This document shows, piece after piece, positions 9,868-18,442 of a DNA stretch of 64,000 bases. The position numbers were made by a program, and so were the translations under genes. The stretch's first letter is position 1. Every line of letters starts with the position of its first letter. Below the pieces are notes generated by a model. It ran no database searches, was not told the DNA's origin, and saw only the letters and a list, made by a program, of their open reading frames with translations. This DNA is from Methylobacter sp. (lineage in GTDB: Bacteria > Pseudomonadota > Gammaproteobacteria > Methylococcales > Methylomonadaceae): contig JAQUOU010000002.1 in assembly GCA_028716975.1 (NCBI GenBank), positions 50,741 to 114,740 on the forward strand, given 5' to 3'.

Positions 9868-10011
9868 TAAGGAATCTCTGAACAAGTTGATTCTGCTCAT
9901 GGTTCTACAAAGTCACCCCGAACGGAATCAATAGCCTACCGTTCGTCCTGAGCCTGTCGAAGGAAGCCTGTCGAAGGAAGCCTGTCGAGGGCCTATGCAG
10001 AGATTCCCTAA
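9868..10011. repeat. MITE-like palindromic repeat element, family D copy 1
   Basis: A non-coding element of about 144 bp bounded by short inverted ends (GGAATCTCTG at 9871-9880, CAGAGATTCC at 9998-10007). Internally it holds ACCGTTCGTCCTGAGCCTGTCGAAGG and a 14-bp unit (AGCCTGTCGAAGGA) repeated at 9951, 9965 and, imperfectly, 9979. Its left end resembles the reverse complement of the right end of the element at 11505-11759 (ends related to AAGGAAnCnCTGAACAA, then GATTC-GCTCATGGTTC). The two are therefore inverted relatives flanking the AI-2E transporter gene. Confidence 0.75.
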
Positions 10012-10401
10012 GATAATGAATAACATTGTAAGTAGAGACTTTTATTAAATGGTATTAAATCATCACCTGCTATTACGACTCCTCTTAATGCTAAAAATTC
10101 CGGTCTTTACTCGCTAAACATCTCGCTAAACATAGGGGTATGCAATTTTCTTTAAGCATTGTGATTCTTCATTAAACAGAGTTGTTTAAAAGCAGGCGCC
10201 AAACATCTCTGCAAGGCAATCACGAAATATTTGTTACAAAATCAGCTCAAACTTCCGGAAGTAATTTGATTATTGCATTTGAGTTGCTATAGTCTGATTA
10301 AACTATTTCAATCCGGACTGCAACATTTACGGAAACTGATAGCAGCTATGATAGGATGTCCCAACTATTCTTCCTGATGTATTTGATTTATCTCGTTATC
10401 C
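10012..10401. other. Intergenic region upstream of the AI-2E transporter
   Basis: 390 bp with no credible gene. It holds a perfect 12-bp tandem duplication, CTCGCTAAACAT, at 10110-10121 and 10122-10133, and one promoter-like site (separate entry). Nothing else is recognised. Confidence 0.6.
10266..10293 (+). promoter_or_regulatory. Candidate sigma-70 promoter for the AI-2E transporter gene
   Basis: TTGATT at 10266-10271 and TATAGT at 10288-10293 are separated by 16 bp, a fair match to the -35/-10 consensus. They lie about 110 bp upstream of the ATG at 10402. This is a pattern match only. Confidence 0.35.
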
Positions 10402-11448
10402 ATGCACAAAAATACTCCTTACATTCTGTTCCTGGCATTTGTTTTATTAGTCACAATGTCTTTTTTCTGGTTGATTAAAGATTTTTTATTGGCTTGTTTT
10501 TGGGCAATTATCCTGGCTGTGGTTTTTGATCCAACTTATCAGAGGTTCAAGCAATATTTTAAAAATTCGGAAAAACTGCCTTTGCTGCTGACCATGCTTA
10601 TGATTATCCTGGTTTTTGTTATACCTTTTCTCACTATCAGTTTGATGATAGCGGAAGAAAGCACGGACTATTATAAGAGAATTGAAAGCGGGGAAGTAAA
10701 CCCTCAGCATTACTTTCAGGATGCCCTTTCTTTTTTGCCAAACCTCAATAGGCTTCCGCATATACGGGGGATAAGCTTTGAGCAGATAAGCGCTTCAATA
10801 GGGAATGCCGTTACCCAGTCAGTAAAATATATAGCGCAACAAGTTCCTGCCTTTACTCAGAATATATTGGATCTTATGGTACAAGTTGCCTTGGCTTTCT
10901 ACATTCTGTTTTTTCTATTACGGGATGGCCGCCAATTGATAAGAAAATTCATACATATAATCCCGATCGGGGACAGGATAGAAATAGAATTGTTTGAGCG
11001 TTTTACCAGCGTGGCCAGAGCCACTGTCAAAGGCGGTTTAATCGTAGCTGTCATTCAGGGCAGTATCGGCGGAATATTATTTTGGTCTTTAGGTATTCCT
11101 GCGGCTTTTTTATGGGGTACGCTAATGATAGTTTTATCATTATTGCCTATAGGTAGTGCCCTGGTCTGGGGGCCTGCCGCGGTGATTTTATTTTTACAAG
11201 GTCAAACTTTAAAAGCGGTAGTCCTTTTAGGCATAGGTATGTTAGGAATTGCCATGATAGATAATTTTCTTCGTCCGCGGCTGATAGGTCAGGATATTAA
11301 AATGCCGGATTATCTGGTGCTGGTATCAACCTTGGGCGGATTAGCGTGGTTTTCATTAACAGGCTTTGTATTAGGCCCGATTATTGCCGCTTTATTCATT
11401 ACCTGTTGGGATCTGCTGGGAAAAGATAGCCAAGCCGGTAAAACGTAA
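10402..11448 (+). CDS. AI-2E family transporter (PerM/YdiK-like permease)
   Basis: A 348-residue polytopic inner-membrane protein of the AI-2E/PerM family. It has hydrophobic pairs near the N-terminus (residues 7-45), around 60-80 and 150-175, and a C-terminal cluster from about 205 to 340. The family hallmark near the end, DNFLRPRLIGQDIKMPDYLVL followed by GGLAWF and LGPIIAAL, is clear. Substrates differ across the family (autoinducer export, Na+/H+ exchange), so none can be assigned. It is a single-gene unit bracketed by inverted, related repeat elements. A distant paralogue lies at 49084-50217. Confidence 0.88.
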   Translation: MHKNTPYILFLAFVLLVTMSFFWLIKDFLLACFWAIILAVVFDPTYQRFKQYFKNSEKLPLLLTMLMIILVFVIPFLTISLMIAEESTDYYKRIESGEVNPQHYFQDALSFLPNLNRLPHIRGISFEQISASIGNAVTQSVKYIAQQVPAFTQNILDLMVQVALAFYILFFLLRDGRQLIRKFIHIIPIGDRIEIELFERFTSVARATVKGGLIVAVIQGSIGGILFWSLGIPAAFLWGTLMIVLSLLPIGSALVWGPAAVILFLQGQTLKAVVLLGIGMLGIAMIDNFLRPRLIGQDIKMPDYLVLVSTLGGLAWFSLTGFVLGPIIAALFITCWDLLGKDSQAGKT

Positions 11449-11504
11449 AAAAGATGAAAATCTCAAGGCGGGTAGACAAGCAAATAGGCCAATTGCATCG
11501 TCAC

Positions 11505-11759
11505 TTAAGGAAGTCTGATTAAATCCTTCGACAGGCTTCCTTCGACAAGCTTCCTTCGACAAGCTTCCTTCGACAAGCTCAGGACGAACGGTAAGCGGTT
11601 GATTTTATCCGTGGTGAGTCCTTAGCCTACGCTTAGGAGAGCCTTGACGGAATCCGTTCGTGGTGAGCCTCATTCGACAAGCTCATGACAGGCTTCGACT
11701 AGGCTCAGGAGAGCCTTGTCGAACCATGAGCGGAATCGATTTGTTCAGCGCTTCCTTAA
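11505..11759. repeat. Repeat element, family D copy 2, with four 14-bp tandem units
   Basis: A 255-bp non-coding element with short inverted ends (TTAAGGAAG at 11505-11513, CTTCCTTAA at 11751-11759). At 11525-11580 it contains four consecutive 14-bp units (CCTTCGACAGGCTT once, CCTTCGACAAGCTT twice, then CCTTCGACAAGCTC), followed by AGGACGAACGG. Further copies of the GTCGAA/GCTCAGGA core appear up to 11725. The right end overlaps the stop codon of the CDF gene. It is related, in inverted orientation, to the element at 9868-10011. Confidence 0.75.
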
Positions 11760-12658
11760 TCAGCATTATCGATTTCAAAGAATATCCATTTAACCCGCGC
11801 ATGCGTTAGCTTGATTTGCCGTTCCATGGCATTGATTTCATTCACCGCGTTGATAACAGCCATATCGGGTTGGAGCTCAGCTTTAATGCTAACCATGACA
11901 TTATTGCCGTGATTGATTGCCCATACATTCAGTACCTTCAGCACACAGGGCTGGTTCTCCAAATATTGCTGCACATTGTCACTGATCTCTTCAGCAGCCT
12001 CGCCAAGCAGTAATGAATGTACTTCCGAACCAACTACGACGGCAACGGTAATCAATAAAAGCCCGATTAACATCGAGCCGGCTGCGTCATAGGCGGTATT
12101 GCCCGTAACCATTGTCAGACTTAGCATGATCAGCGCAATCCCGAGGCCGGCCAGGGCTGCCACGTCTTCACCGGTAACCACCATCAGTTCGCTGGACTGA
12201 GTCTCTTTAAACCATTGCCACAGCGAGCGCGTGCCTTTCTCTTGCCGCATTGCCGCCAGTGCTCCTTTTAAAGAAAACCATTCCAACCCGAACGCAATCA
12301 GCAGGATGAGCACCGCAACTTTCTCATTTTCCACTGTGTGAGGATGGGTATAACGCAGCCATCCTTCATAAATGGAAAAGACCCCGCCCACGGAAAATAA
12401 TGTGAAAGCAACCATCATGGACCAGATATAAGATTCCCGCCCAAAGCCCATAGGATGTTGACGAGTAGCTTCTTTTGCAGATCGTTTCATGCCGATAAAC
12501 AGTAATACCTGGTTTCCGCAATCGGCAAATGAGTGAATCGCTTCGGCTAATAGAGAGCCTGAGCCGGTCCAGAAAGCAGCTCCGGTCTTAGCTGCCGCGA
12601 TGCCTAAATTAGCAGCAAATGCATAGAGAATAGCGGTTGTAGAATTGGGAGGCGACAT
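11756..12658 (-). CDS. Cation diffusion facilitator (CDF) family transporter, ZNT9-like
   Basis: A 300-residue inner-membrane divalent-cation/proton antiporter, starting at ATG 12658. Six transmembrane segments are visible. The first metal site is HSFAD in TM2 (residues about 42-46). The TM5 site is GEDVAAL, which, with the GFGRESYIWSMM segment, resembles the ZNT9 branch rather than YiiP/ZitB. A cytoplasmic C-terminal domain (residues about 215-300) carries the usual dimerisation fold. The ion is not determinable; zinc or manganese is plausible. The stop codon lies inside the end of a repeat element, so the extreme C-terminus may have been set by that insertion. Confidence 0.9.
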   Translation of the reverse strand: MSPPNSTTAILYAFAANLGIAAAKTGAAFWTGSGSLLAEAIHSFADCGNQVLLFIGMKRSAKEATRQHPMGFGRESYIWSMMVAFTLFSVGGVFSIYEGWLRYTHPHTVENEKVAVLILLIAFGLEWFSLKGALAAMRQEKGTRSLWQWFKETQSSELMVVTGEDVAALAGLGIALIMLSLTMVTGNTAYDAAGSMLIGLLLITVAVVVGSEVHSLLLGEAAEEISDNVQQYLENQPCVLKVLNVWAINHGNNVMVSIKAELQPDMAVINAVNEINAMERQIKLTHARVKWIFFEIDNAD

Positions 12659-12762
12659 AGATGACGTGACTAGGTTAGGTTAGAATCAACTTTGCACAAG
12701 CTCAGTTCAAAGTCTACAGGGAAGCGTTATCAAAAATCGCCGAGATTTATTAATAGCCTGAT

Positions 12763-12999
12763 TTAATTTTCTCTCAGCAAACAATCTAACTCATCCACGA
12801 GCTCACACCAATCCGAATCCTCTTCTACCGCTTCAGCCAGAAACGCAGCTTGTGCTTCGTTCCAGAAATCAGCTTCAGACAAGGCAATATTACCTGGTAT
12901 CGGCCTATGGGCTTCAATAAAAGCATTTATCTGTTCCTCATCGTCTGCCAAGCCCAATTGGCAAAATAACGCTTGCATGGTATGTGTTGAAGTATCCAT
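12763..12999 (-). CDS. DUF2789 family small protein
   Basis: A 78-residue acidic cytoplasmic protein. The ATG at 12999 is chosen because GGGAGGT lies immediately upstream; a TTG at 13011 is embedded in that ribosome site. The sequence fits DUF2789: N-terminal MDTSTHTMQALFCQLGL, central IEAHRPIPGNI, then an acidic helix ending DELDCLL. Function is unknown. It is a solitary gene between the CDF transporter and gnd. Confidence 0.8.
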   Translation of the reverse strand: MDTSTHTMQALFCQLGLADDEEQINAFIEAHRPIPGNIALSEADFWNEAQAAFLAEAVEEDSDWCELVDELDCLLREN

Positions 13000-13011
13000 T
13001 TGACCTCCCAA

Positions 13012-13346
13012 ATAATACTAAGGATTTTCAGCGGTTGTTACAGCTAACAGGAATGGCCAAAACATAACATAATAATTGTCTCAAAGTTAGCTATGAAAAT
13101 AATAAACTATTCAATCAATGCAATACTCCTAATGAGGACTTAAGCCATAAGTCCTTGTTAACCTGGTCAGGCGGCCGTATTCTTGTGTTACAGTTTTTTT
13201 TATCGGTTTGCTATAGTTTATTGTATGCCACACTTACATTAGGACAGACGTGAGTTATTCTCAGCCGAAGCGGTTGGCGGTATTTTTTAGCGATGCCATT
13301 TCCGCCATGATATTATTTGAATAATACAACAATCACAGAGGGCAAT
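13012..13346. other. Intergenic region upstream of gnd
   Basis: 335 bp with no gene. It contains a small hairpin (GGACTTA 13136-13142, TAAGTCC 13148-13154) and AT-rich stretches that may hold the gnd promoter. No confident promoter or operator was found. Confidence 0.5.
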
Positions 13347-14792
13347 ATGAAAGCAAATATTGGTTTAATCGGTCTGGCAGTAATGGGACAAAACCTGGTT
13401 CTAAATATGAATGATCATGGTTTTAGAGTGGCAGTTTTTAACCGTACTATCAGCACAGTAGATGAATTTTTAAACGGCCCGGCTAAAAACACTCAAATTA
13501 TCGGCACACACTCGCTTGAAGAGCTGGTTGACAGCCTGGAGTGCCCGCGCACAATCATGCTGATGGTTAAAGCAGGTGAAGTGGTAGATCAATATATTGA
13601 CAAATTGCTGCCGCTGTTATCTACAGGCGATATTATCATCGACGGCGGCAACTCGCTTTTTACCGATACGACACGCCGCACGCTGTCTCTGAAAGAAAAA
13701 AACATCCTGTTTATAGGCACAGGCGTTTCCGGTGGTGAAGAGGGAGCAAGACACGGCCCTTCGATTATGCCGGGTGGTAATAAAGCCGCATGGCCTGCTG
13801 TTCAAAGCCTTTTACAGTCTATCAGCGCCAAGGTTGACGGCAAGCCGTGTTGCGAGTGGGTAGGCGAAAATGGCGCAGGCCACTACGTTAAGATGGTGCA
13901 TAACGGCATTGAGTACGGCGATATGCAGATTATCGGCGAGGCTTATCAATTGCTGTCCGAGGGTTTGGGATTAACGGCTGATGAAATGCATGCTGTATTT
14001 GCCGAATGGAATAAAGGCGAATTAAGCTCTTATCTGATTGAAATTACGGCCGATATTTTGGCTTTCAAGGATGAGGACAATAAACCGTTACTGGAAAAAA
14101 TCCTCGACACCGCCGGTCAAAAAGGTACCGGTAAATGGACCGGGATTAATGCGCTGGAATTAGGCATTCCTTTAACCTTGATTGGCGAGTCCGTGTTTGC
14201 CCGTTGCTTGTCTGCGCAAAAGGAGGAAAGAGTTAATGCCGCGCAGTTATTGCCCAAACAGGGTCAACTATTTAACGGTGACAAGCAAATCATGATCGAT
14301 GCCATTCGTAATGCCGTGTACGCATCCAAAATTATTTCTTATGCCCAGGGTTTTAGGCTGATGCGAGAAGCCTCCAAAGAATATGGCCTGGCACTTAATT
14401 ATGGTGAAATCGCGCTGATGTGGCGCGGCGGATGCATTATTCGCAGCAGGTTTTTAAACGATATCAAGCAGGCTTATGCCGCTAAACCTGATTTAGAAAA
14501 CCTGCTGCTGGCGGAGTTCTTTATCAATGCGATGAAAGAGGCTGACAAAGGCTGGCGTAAAGCTGTCATTCTAGCCATAGAATTAGGCATACCAACCCCG
14601 GCATTTTCTTCCGCTTTGGCTTACTATGACGGCTACCGTACGGAAAGGCTGCCGGCTAATTTATTACAGGCGCAGAGAGATTATTTTGGTGCGCATACTT
14701 ATGAGCGCACAGATAAGCCCAGAGGCCAATTTTTTCATACCGATTGGACCGGACGAGGCGGCAAAACGGCATCGTCTACCTACACTGTATAA
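13347..14792 (+). CDS. gnd: 6-phosphogluconate dehydrogenase, decarboxylating
   Basis: It oxidises 6-phosphogluconate to ribulose 5-phosphate and CO2 with NADP+, the third step of the oxidative pentose phosphate pathway. The product is 481 residues from ATG 13347 (GAGGG upstream); a start at 13317 has no ribosome site. The Rossmann motif is GLAVMGQN with NRT at the NADP site. The substrate loop GVSGGEEGARHGPSIMPGG and the catalytic Lys in GHYVKMVHNGIEYGDMQ are intact. Length fits the long dimeric form. zwf and pgl follow on the same strand, with the whole oxidative branch encoded together. Confidence 0.96.
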   Translation: MKANIGLIGLAVMGQNLVLNMNDHGFRVAVFNRTISTVDEFLNGPAKNTQIIGTHSLEELVDSLECPRTIMLMVKAGEVVDQYIDKLLPLLSTGDIIIDGGNSLFTDTTRRTLSLKEKNILFIGTGVSGGEEGARHGPSIMPGGNKAAWPAVQSLLQSISAKVDGKPCCEWVGENGAGHYVKMVHNGIEYGDMQIIGEAYQLLSEGLGLTADEMHAVFAEWNKGELSSYLIEITADILAFKDEDNKPLLEKILDTAGQKGTGKWTGINALELGIPLTLIGESVFARCLSAQKEERVNAAQLLPKQGQLFNGDKQIMIDAIRNAVYASKIISYAQGFRLMREASKEYGLALNYGEIALMWRGGCIIRSRFLNDIKQAYAAKPDLENLLLAEFFINAMKEADKGWRKAVILAIELGIPTPAFSSALAYYDGYRTERLPANLLQAQRDYFGAHTYERTDKPRGQFFHTDWTGRGGKTASSTYTV

Positions 14793-14885
14793 GTCATTGC
14801 ATTATTATTGGTAACAAATTATTTTCACCAGCAACAAGTTAATTTTTTGTGACCTTCGTGATAAATCATTTTACGAGTCCTTCTC

Positions 14886-16367
14886 ATGAATGCGGAACCT
14901 TGTACTTACGTTATATTTGGCGCCACGGGTAATCTTTCCCGAATTAAATTAATGCCGGCTTTGTACCATCTTGATGCGGGCAATCACTTGCCGGAAGGAA
15001 CGCGCATATTAGCAATTGGGCGCAGGCCGTGGGATCAGCAAAAATGGCAGGCGGAAGTCAGGGATATGATCCAGGCAAAAGAAGAACCCGATGAAAAGGT
15101 TTTTCAGCGCTTCAGCGAACGTCTTTATTATCATCAGGGCGATATAGAACAGGAGCAGTGCTACACGGAGCTGGCAGGTTTACTTAACCAGGAAAATAAA
15201 TTTACCAAAAACATCGCATTTTATCTGTCCATCAGTCCTTCAGACTTTGGCACAGTCATGGAGTTTTTGAGTAAGAACAGCTTATTTAATGAAGAGTATG
15301 GATGGCGGCGGGTGATTATTGAAAAGCCGTTTGGTTATGATCTTGACAGCGCTCAGGCTCTACAGAAGCGCATCAGCCAATACTTGACTGAAGACCAGAT
15401 TTACCGGATAGATCATTATCTGGGTAAAGGCATGGTGCAGAATGTGTTAGTGTTCCGTTTTGCCAATGTGATGCTGGAGCCGTTATGGAACCGCAATTAT
15501 ATAGACCATATCCAGATTACTCATTCTGAAACAATCGGTATAGAAAGCAGGGGGGAGTATTACAACCGCGCCGGTGCGCTACGCGATATGCTGCAAAGTC
15601 ATTTATTGCAATTGTTAACACTGATGGCAATGGAACCGCCTGTTTCAATGGAAGCGGAATCATTGCGCGATGAAAAAGTCAAAGTATTAAAATCAATTCG
15701 CCCTATTCCCAAAGAGGCCGTGCACGGACATGCTTTCCGGGCCCAATATGGCAAAGGCACTATTAACGGCGAAAAAGTCGAAAGCTATCTGCAAGAAGAC
15801 CATATACCCTCCAATAGCGTTACCGAGACTTATGCCGCCATGAAGCTTTATATCGATAACTGGCGCTGGCGCGGGGTGCCTTTTTATCTGCGTACCGGCA
15901 AGCGCATGGCCAAGGCCCAATCGACAATTTCAATTTGTTTCCGCCATCCACCATTGCAATTTTTCCGTGACACCCAGGTTCAATGCATGAATCCCAATTG
16001 GGTACTGTTGGGCATACAGCCGGAAGAGTGCATTCGCATGGAAATGACGGTAAAAGAACCCGGCCTGGAGATGAAAACCCGCGTCAGCAGCCTGGATGCC
16101 AGTTTCCGGAATTATGATGAAAAAGCGATTGATGCCTATGAGGACTTATTGCTTGACGTATTAAAAGGCGACAGGTCACTGTTCCTGCGCTTTGATGAAG
16201 TCGAACATGCCTGGCGCGTTGTTGAGCCTATCCTGCAAACCTGGGCGATTGAGCGCGACTACATTGCGACTTACCCGGCAGGCTCCTGGGGGCCTGAAGA
16301 CAGTAGCCGTTTGTTTGATAAAGAAAGCCAGTCCTGGCGCAGCTCATTAACTCCGGAGTGTAAATAA
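14886..16367 (+). CDS. zwf: Glucose-6-phosphate 1-dehydrogenase
   Basis: The first oxidative pentose phosphate enzyme: glucose 6-phosphate to 6-phosphogluconolactone with NAD(P)+. The product is 493 residues, the usual length. The nucleotide motif GATGNLSRIK is near the N-terminus. The active-site segment RIDHYLGKGMVQN lies near residue 175, and the preceding IEKPFGYD is conserved. The gene starts at ATG 14886, 93 bp after gnd, and its stop abuts the pgl ATG. In the family this enzyme also feeds the Entner-Doudoroff route; edd/eda are not in the window. Confidence 0.96.
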   Translation: MNAEPCTYVIFGATGNLSRIKLMPALYHLDAGNHLPEGTRILAIGRRPWDQQKWQAEVRDMIQAKEEPDEKVFQRFSERLYYHQGDIEQEQCYTELAGLLNQENKFTKNIAFYLSISPSDFGTVMEFLSKNSLFNEEYGWRRVIIEKPFGYDLDSAQALQKRISQYLTEDQIYRIDHYLGKGMVQNVLVFRFANVMLEPLWNRNYIDHIQITHSETIGIESRGEYYNRAGALRDMLQSHLLQLLTLMAMEPPVSMEAESLRDEKVKVLKSIRPIPKEAVHGHAFRAQYGKGTINGEKVESYLQEDHIPSNSVTETYAAMKLYIDNWRWRGVPFYLRTGKRMAKAQSTISICFRHPPLQFFRDTQVQCMNPNWVLLGIQPEECIRMEMTVKEPGLEMKTRVSSLDASFRNYDEKAIDAYEDLLLDVLKGDRSLFLRFDEVEHAWRVVEPILQTWAIERDYIATYPAGSWGPEDSSRLFDKESQSWRSSLTPECK

Positions 16368-17051
16368 ATGCAGAATAACAGTCGATGGCATATCCTGGAA
16401 AATGCCGACCAGGTCGCACAGGCAGCTTGCCGGCACATCCTTGAAGCGGCTCAACAAGCTATTGCGGAACAGGGCCAATTCCGGTTAGTCCTGGCGGGCG
16501 GCAGTACCCCGGAAAAAGTTTATCGTTTATTGGCGCAGGCCGATGCGGACTGGCCGCGATGGTATATTTATTATGGCGATGAACGCTGTTTACCTGTGGC
16601 AGATAAAGACAGAAACAGTTTTATGGCCACTCAGTCTTTTCTGGAAAAAGTAGCCATTCCGGATGCCAACATATTTACTATTCCCGCTGAACAGGGCCCG
16701 GAAAAAGCGGCTCAGCGCTATCAACAAACCATTGCCGATGCATTGCCGTTTGATTTGGTTCTGTTAGGCATGGGAGAAGACGGCCATACGGCCAGCTTAT
16801 TTCCCGGTCATCAGCATCCAGACCAGGAGCTGGCGCACGCTGTTTATAATGCGCCAAAACCCCCGCCAGAACGCGTTTCCCTTAGCGCAAAAGCCTTGAG
16901 CAGCACGGGCCAGCTTATTTTCCTGATTACCGGCACAAGCAAACAGGAAGCCGTTAAAAATTGGCGTTTGGGGCAGGATTTACCGGTTGCTGCCATAGTT
17001 CCGGAAAACCCTGTCGATATTTATATCGACCATGCGGCTTATGATTCGTAG
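16368..17051 (+). CDS. pgl: 6-phosphogluconolactonase (DevB type)
   Basis: It hydrolyses 6-phosphogluconolactone, linking Zwf to Gnd. The product is 227 residues and belongs to the NagB/DevB fold, not the seven-bladed Pgl of E. coli. Motifs: LAGGSTPEKVYRLL near residue 42, YYGDERCLP near 65, and the signature LGMGEDGHTASLFPG near 137. Its ATG directly follows the zwf stop with zero spacing, so translation is coupled. The gene ends convergently with the SHOCT protein gene. Confidence 0.94.
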   Translation: MQNNSRWHILENADQVAQAACRHILEAAQQAIAEQGQFRLVLAGGSTPEKVYRLLAQADADWPRWYIYYGDERCLPVADKDRNSFMATQSFLEKVAIPDANIFTIPAEQGPEKAAQRYQQTIADALPFDLVLLGMGEDGHTASLFPGHQHPDQELAHAVYNAPKPPPERVSLSAKALSSTGQLIFLITGTSKQEAVKNWRLGQDLPVAAIVPENPVDIYIDHAAYDS

Positions 17052-17087
17052 CTGCCTTAAGCAGAGCTTTATCTGTGCCGATTGGCT

Positions 17088-17933
17088 TCATAACCGGCTT
17101 AACAGCTCCGACTTTTTGGCATTGTATTCGTCATCCGTCAATATGCCCTTATCTTTCAGATGGGCCAATTTTTCAATAGCCGCGAAAATATCGGCTTCTT
17201 GGTTTAACGACTGCGTACTAACAGAGTTATTCTCGCTATGGGACGTTGTTGGCGCGGAGGCTTGCACAGGCACATTGTCGATAGAAATAACCGGCAGATT
17301 ATTTACATCAACAATGCCGTACTGGCTGGTAAAGGTAATAGAGCTGCCTCCCGATTGCTGCTGGGAAAAACCGCCGATCTGATGGTCGAGCGTATCATAG
17401 AGCGTTACATGACCATTCGCCTCGATTGCCAGCCGTCGTATGGTAGCGAAATACGCATAACGGACATTGTTTTGTGCACCGGTGCTGGTAGGGAATTGCA
17501 GACCTGCGGGCCACCAGTTGCCAGAACTGCCAGCCGGAGGTGGAACAAACAAACTGACCGGCCCGTTTGCTCCTGGCCCATTTTGCTGCTGCTGATTACC
17601 GCTATAGTTGCCTTGTTGCTGAGAGCCTTGATTCTGTGACTGAAAGCTGCCGCTTTGAAGTAAATCCGGCTGGTTGGCTATCAGGTTGGAGAGCTCCTGA
17701 CAAAGCCCGCCTACGCTGTTTTTTAAATTATTATTGAACATATCGCCCAACATAATCATACCCCCCCGCATCCATTGGCCCGAGCCGCCGAATTCCGGGT
17801 GGTTAAATTGCGCCATGGAGCCATTGCCGTTAATTACAGACTGCAGCAGGCTGAATACGGCATCCGGGCTAAAATTATAGCGTTGAGCCAGGTTATTTAT
17901 TATCTGCTGGCCTTCTGGAGTAAGCTGTCTCAT
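17088..17933 (-). CDS. SHOCT domain protein of unknown function
   Basis: A 281-residue soluble protein, probably cytoplasmic as no signal peptide is visible. Residues 1-95 are a helical region beginning MRQLTPEGQQIINNLAQRY. Residues about 95-135 are low-complexity and rich in Gln, Asn, Ser and Gly (QQQGNYSGNQQQQNG). Residues about 140-230 form a beta-rich stretch. The last 30 residues are a SHOCT motif (LKDKGILTDDEYNAKKSELL), which in other proteins mediates oligomerisation. I do not recognise the middle domain. It converges on pgl and is otherwise isolated. Confidence 0.75.
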   Translation of the reverse strand: MRQLTPEGQQIINNLAQRYNFSPDAVFSLLQSVINGNGSMAQFNHPEFGGSGQWMRGGMIMLGDMFNNNLKNSVGGLCQELSNLIANQPDLLQSGSFQSQNQGSQQQGNYSGNQQQQNGPGANGPVSLFVPPPAGSSGNWWPAGLQFPTSTGAQNNVRYAYFATIRRLAIEANGHVTLYDTLDHQIGGFSQQQSGGSSITFTSQYGIVDVNNLPVISIDNVPVQASAPTTSHSENNSVSTQSLNQEADIFAAIEKLAHLKDKGILTDDEYNAKKSELLSRL

Positions 17934-18442
17934 TAGAAAATTTACCTATTTAAAATAAAAGACAAAATATACCGGTTAAATTCCGGCGTTCAATACGCAT
18001 AGGCAGGGAATATCCCTGAATCAGGTCACAGTCTAGTGGAAGCCCGGTATAAAAGCACTATTTAATACAACTCGTAATATTCGGTATGAATCCCGGCTTA
18101 TTGTTATATCCGCAGTTTCGCCTTTACTGCCCGGAAATAGCCACGCTGGAAAACCGGTTTTGCCGGTATATTGATTGCCGTTTCTCAGTGTTTATGCACT
18201 TGTAATATAATGCGGAGAATTTGCTGGCCGCTCGTTTCGGTACATGGGATTCAGGCCGACGGTTACAAAAACGAAGCTATTGCTTATTAACCAAAAAAAT
18301 CAATAAGTAAGCCACAGATAATTGTAATGCGCCGGCAATTGTATAGCTAAAAACATTACCGTTATTTCAATAATATAAGCCAACGAGGGGGCTTTGGAAT
18401 AATGGCATTTAAAATAATTATAAAAAAAGAAGGGTCAGTTTT
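17934..18442. other. Long intergenic region
   Basis: 509 bp between the divergent SHOCT and membrane-protein genes. There is no gene-like frame with a ribosome site apart from very short ones. The region presumably carries both promoters. No operator or riboswitch was recognised. Confidence 0.5.

Noticed and set aside
9928..11730. CRISPR-like interpretation of the repeated GTCGAAGG units
   Set aside because: The units are directly tandem or palindromic with no unique spacers of regular length and no cas genes.
17238..17639. 133-residue plus-strand frame opposite the SHOCT gene
   Set aside because: Its Leu/Arg-rich composition is the antisense reflection of the Gln-rich minus-strand protein; no ribosome site.
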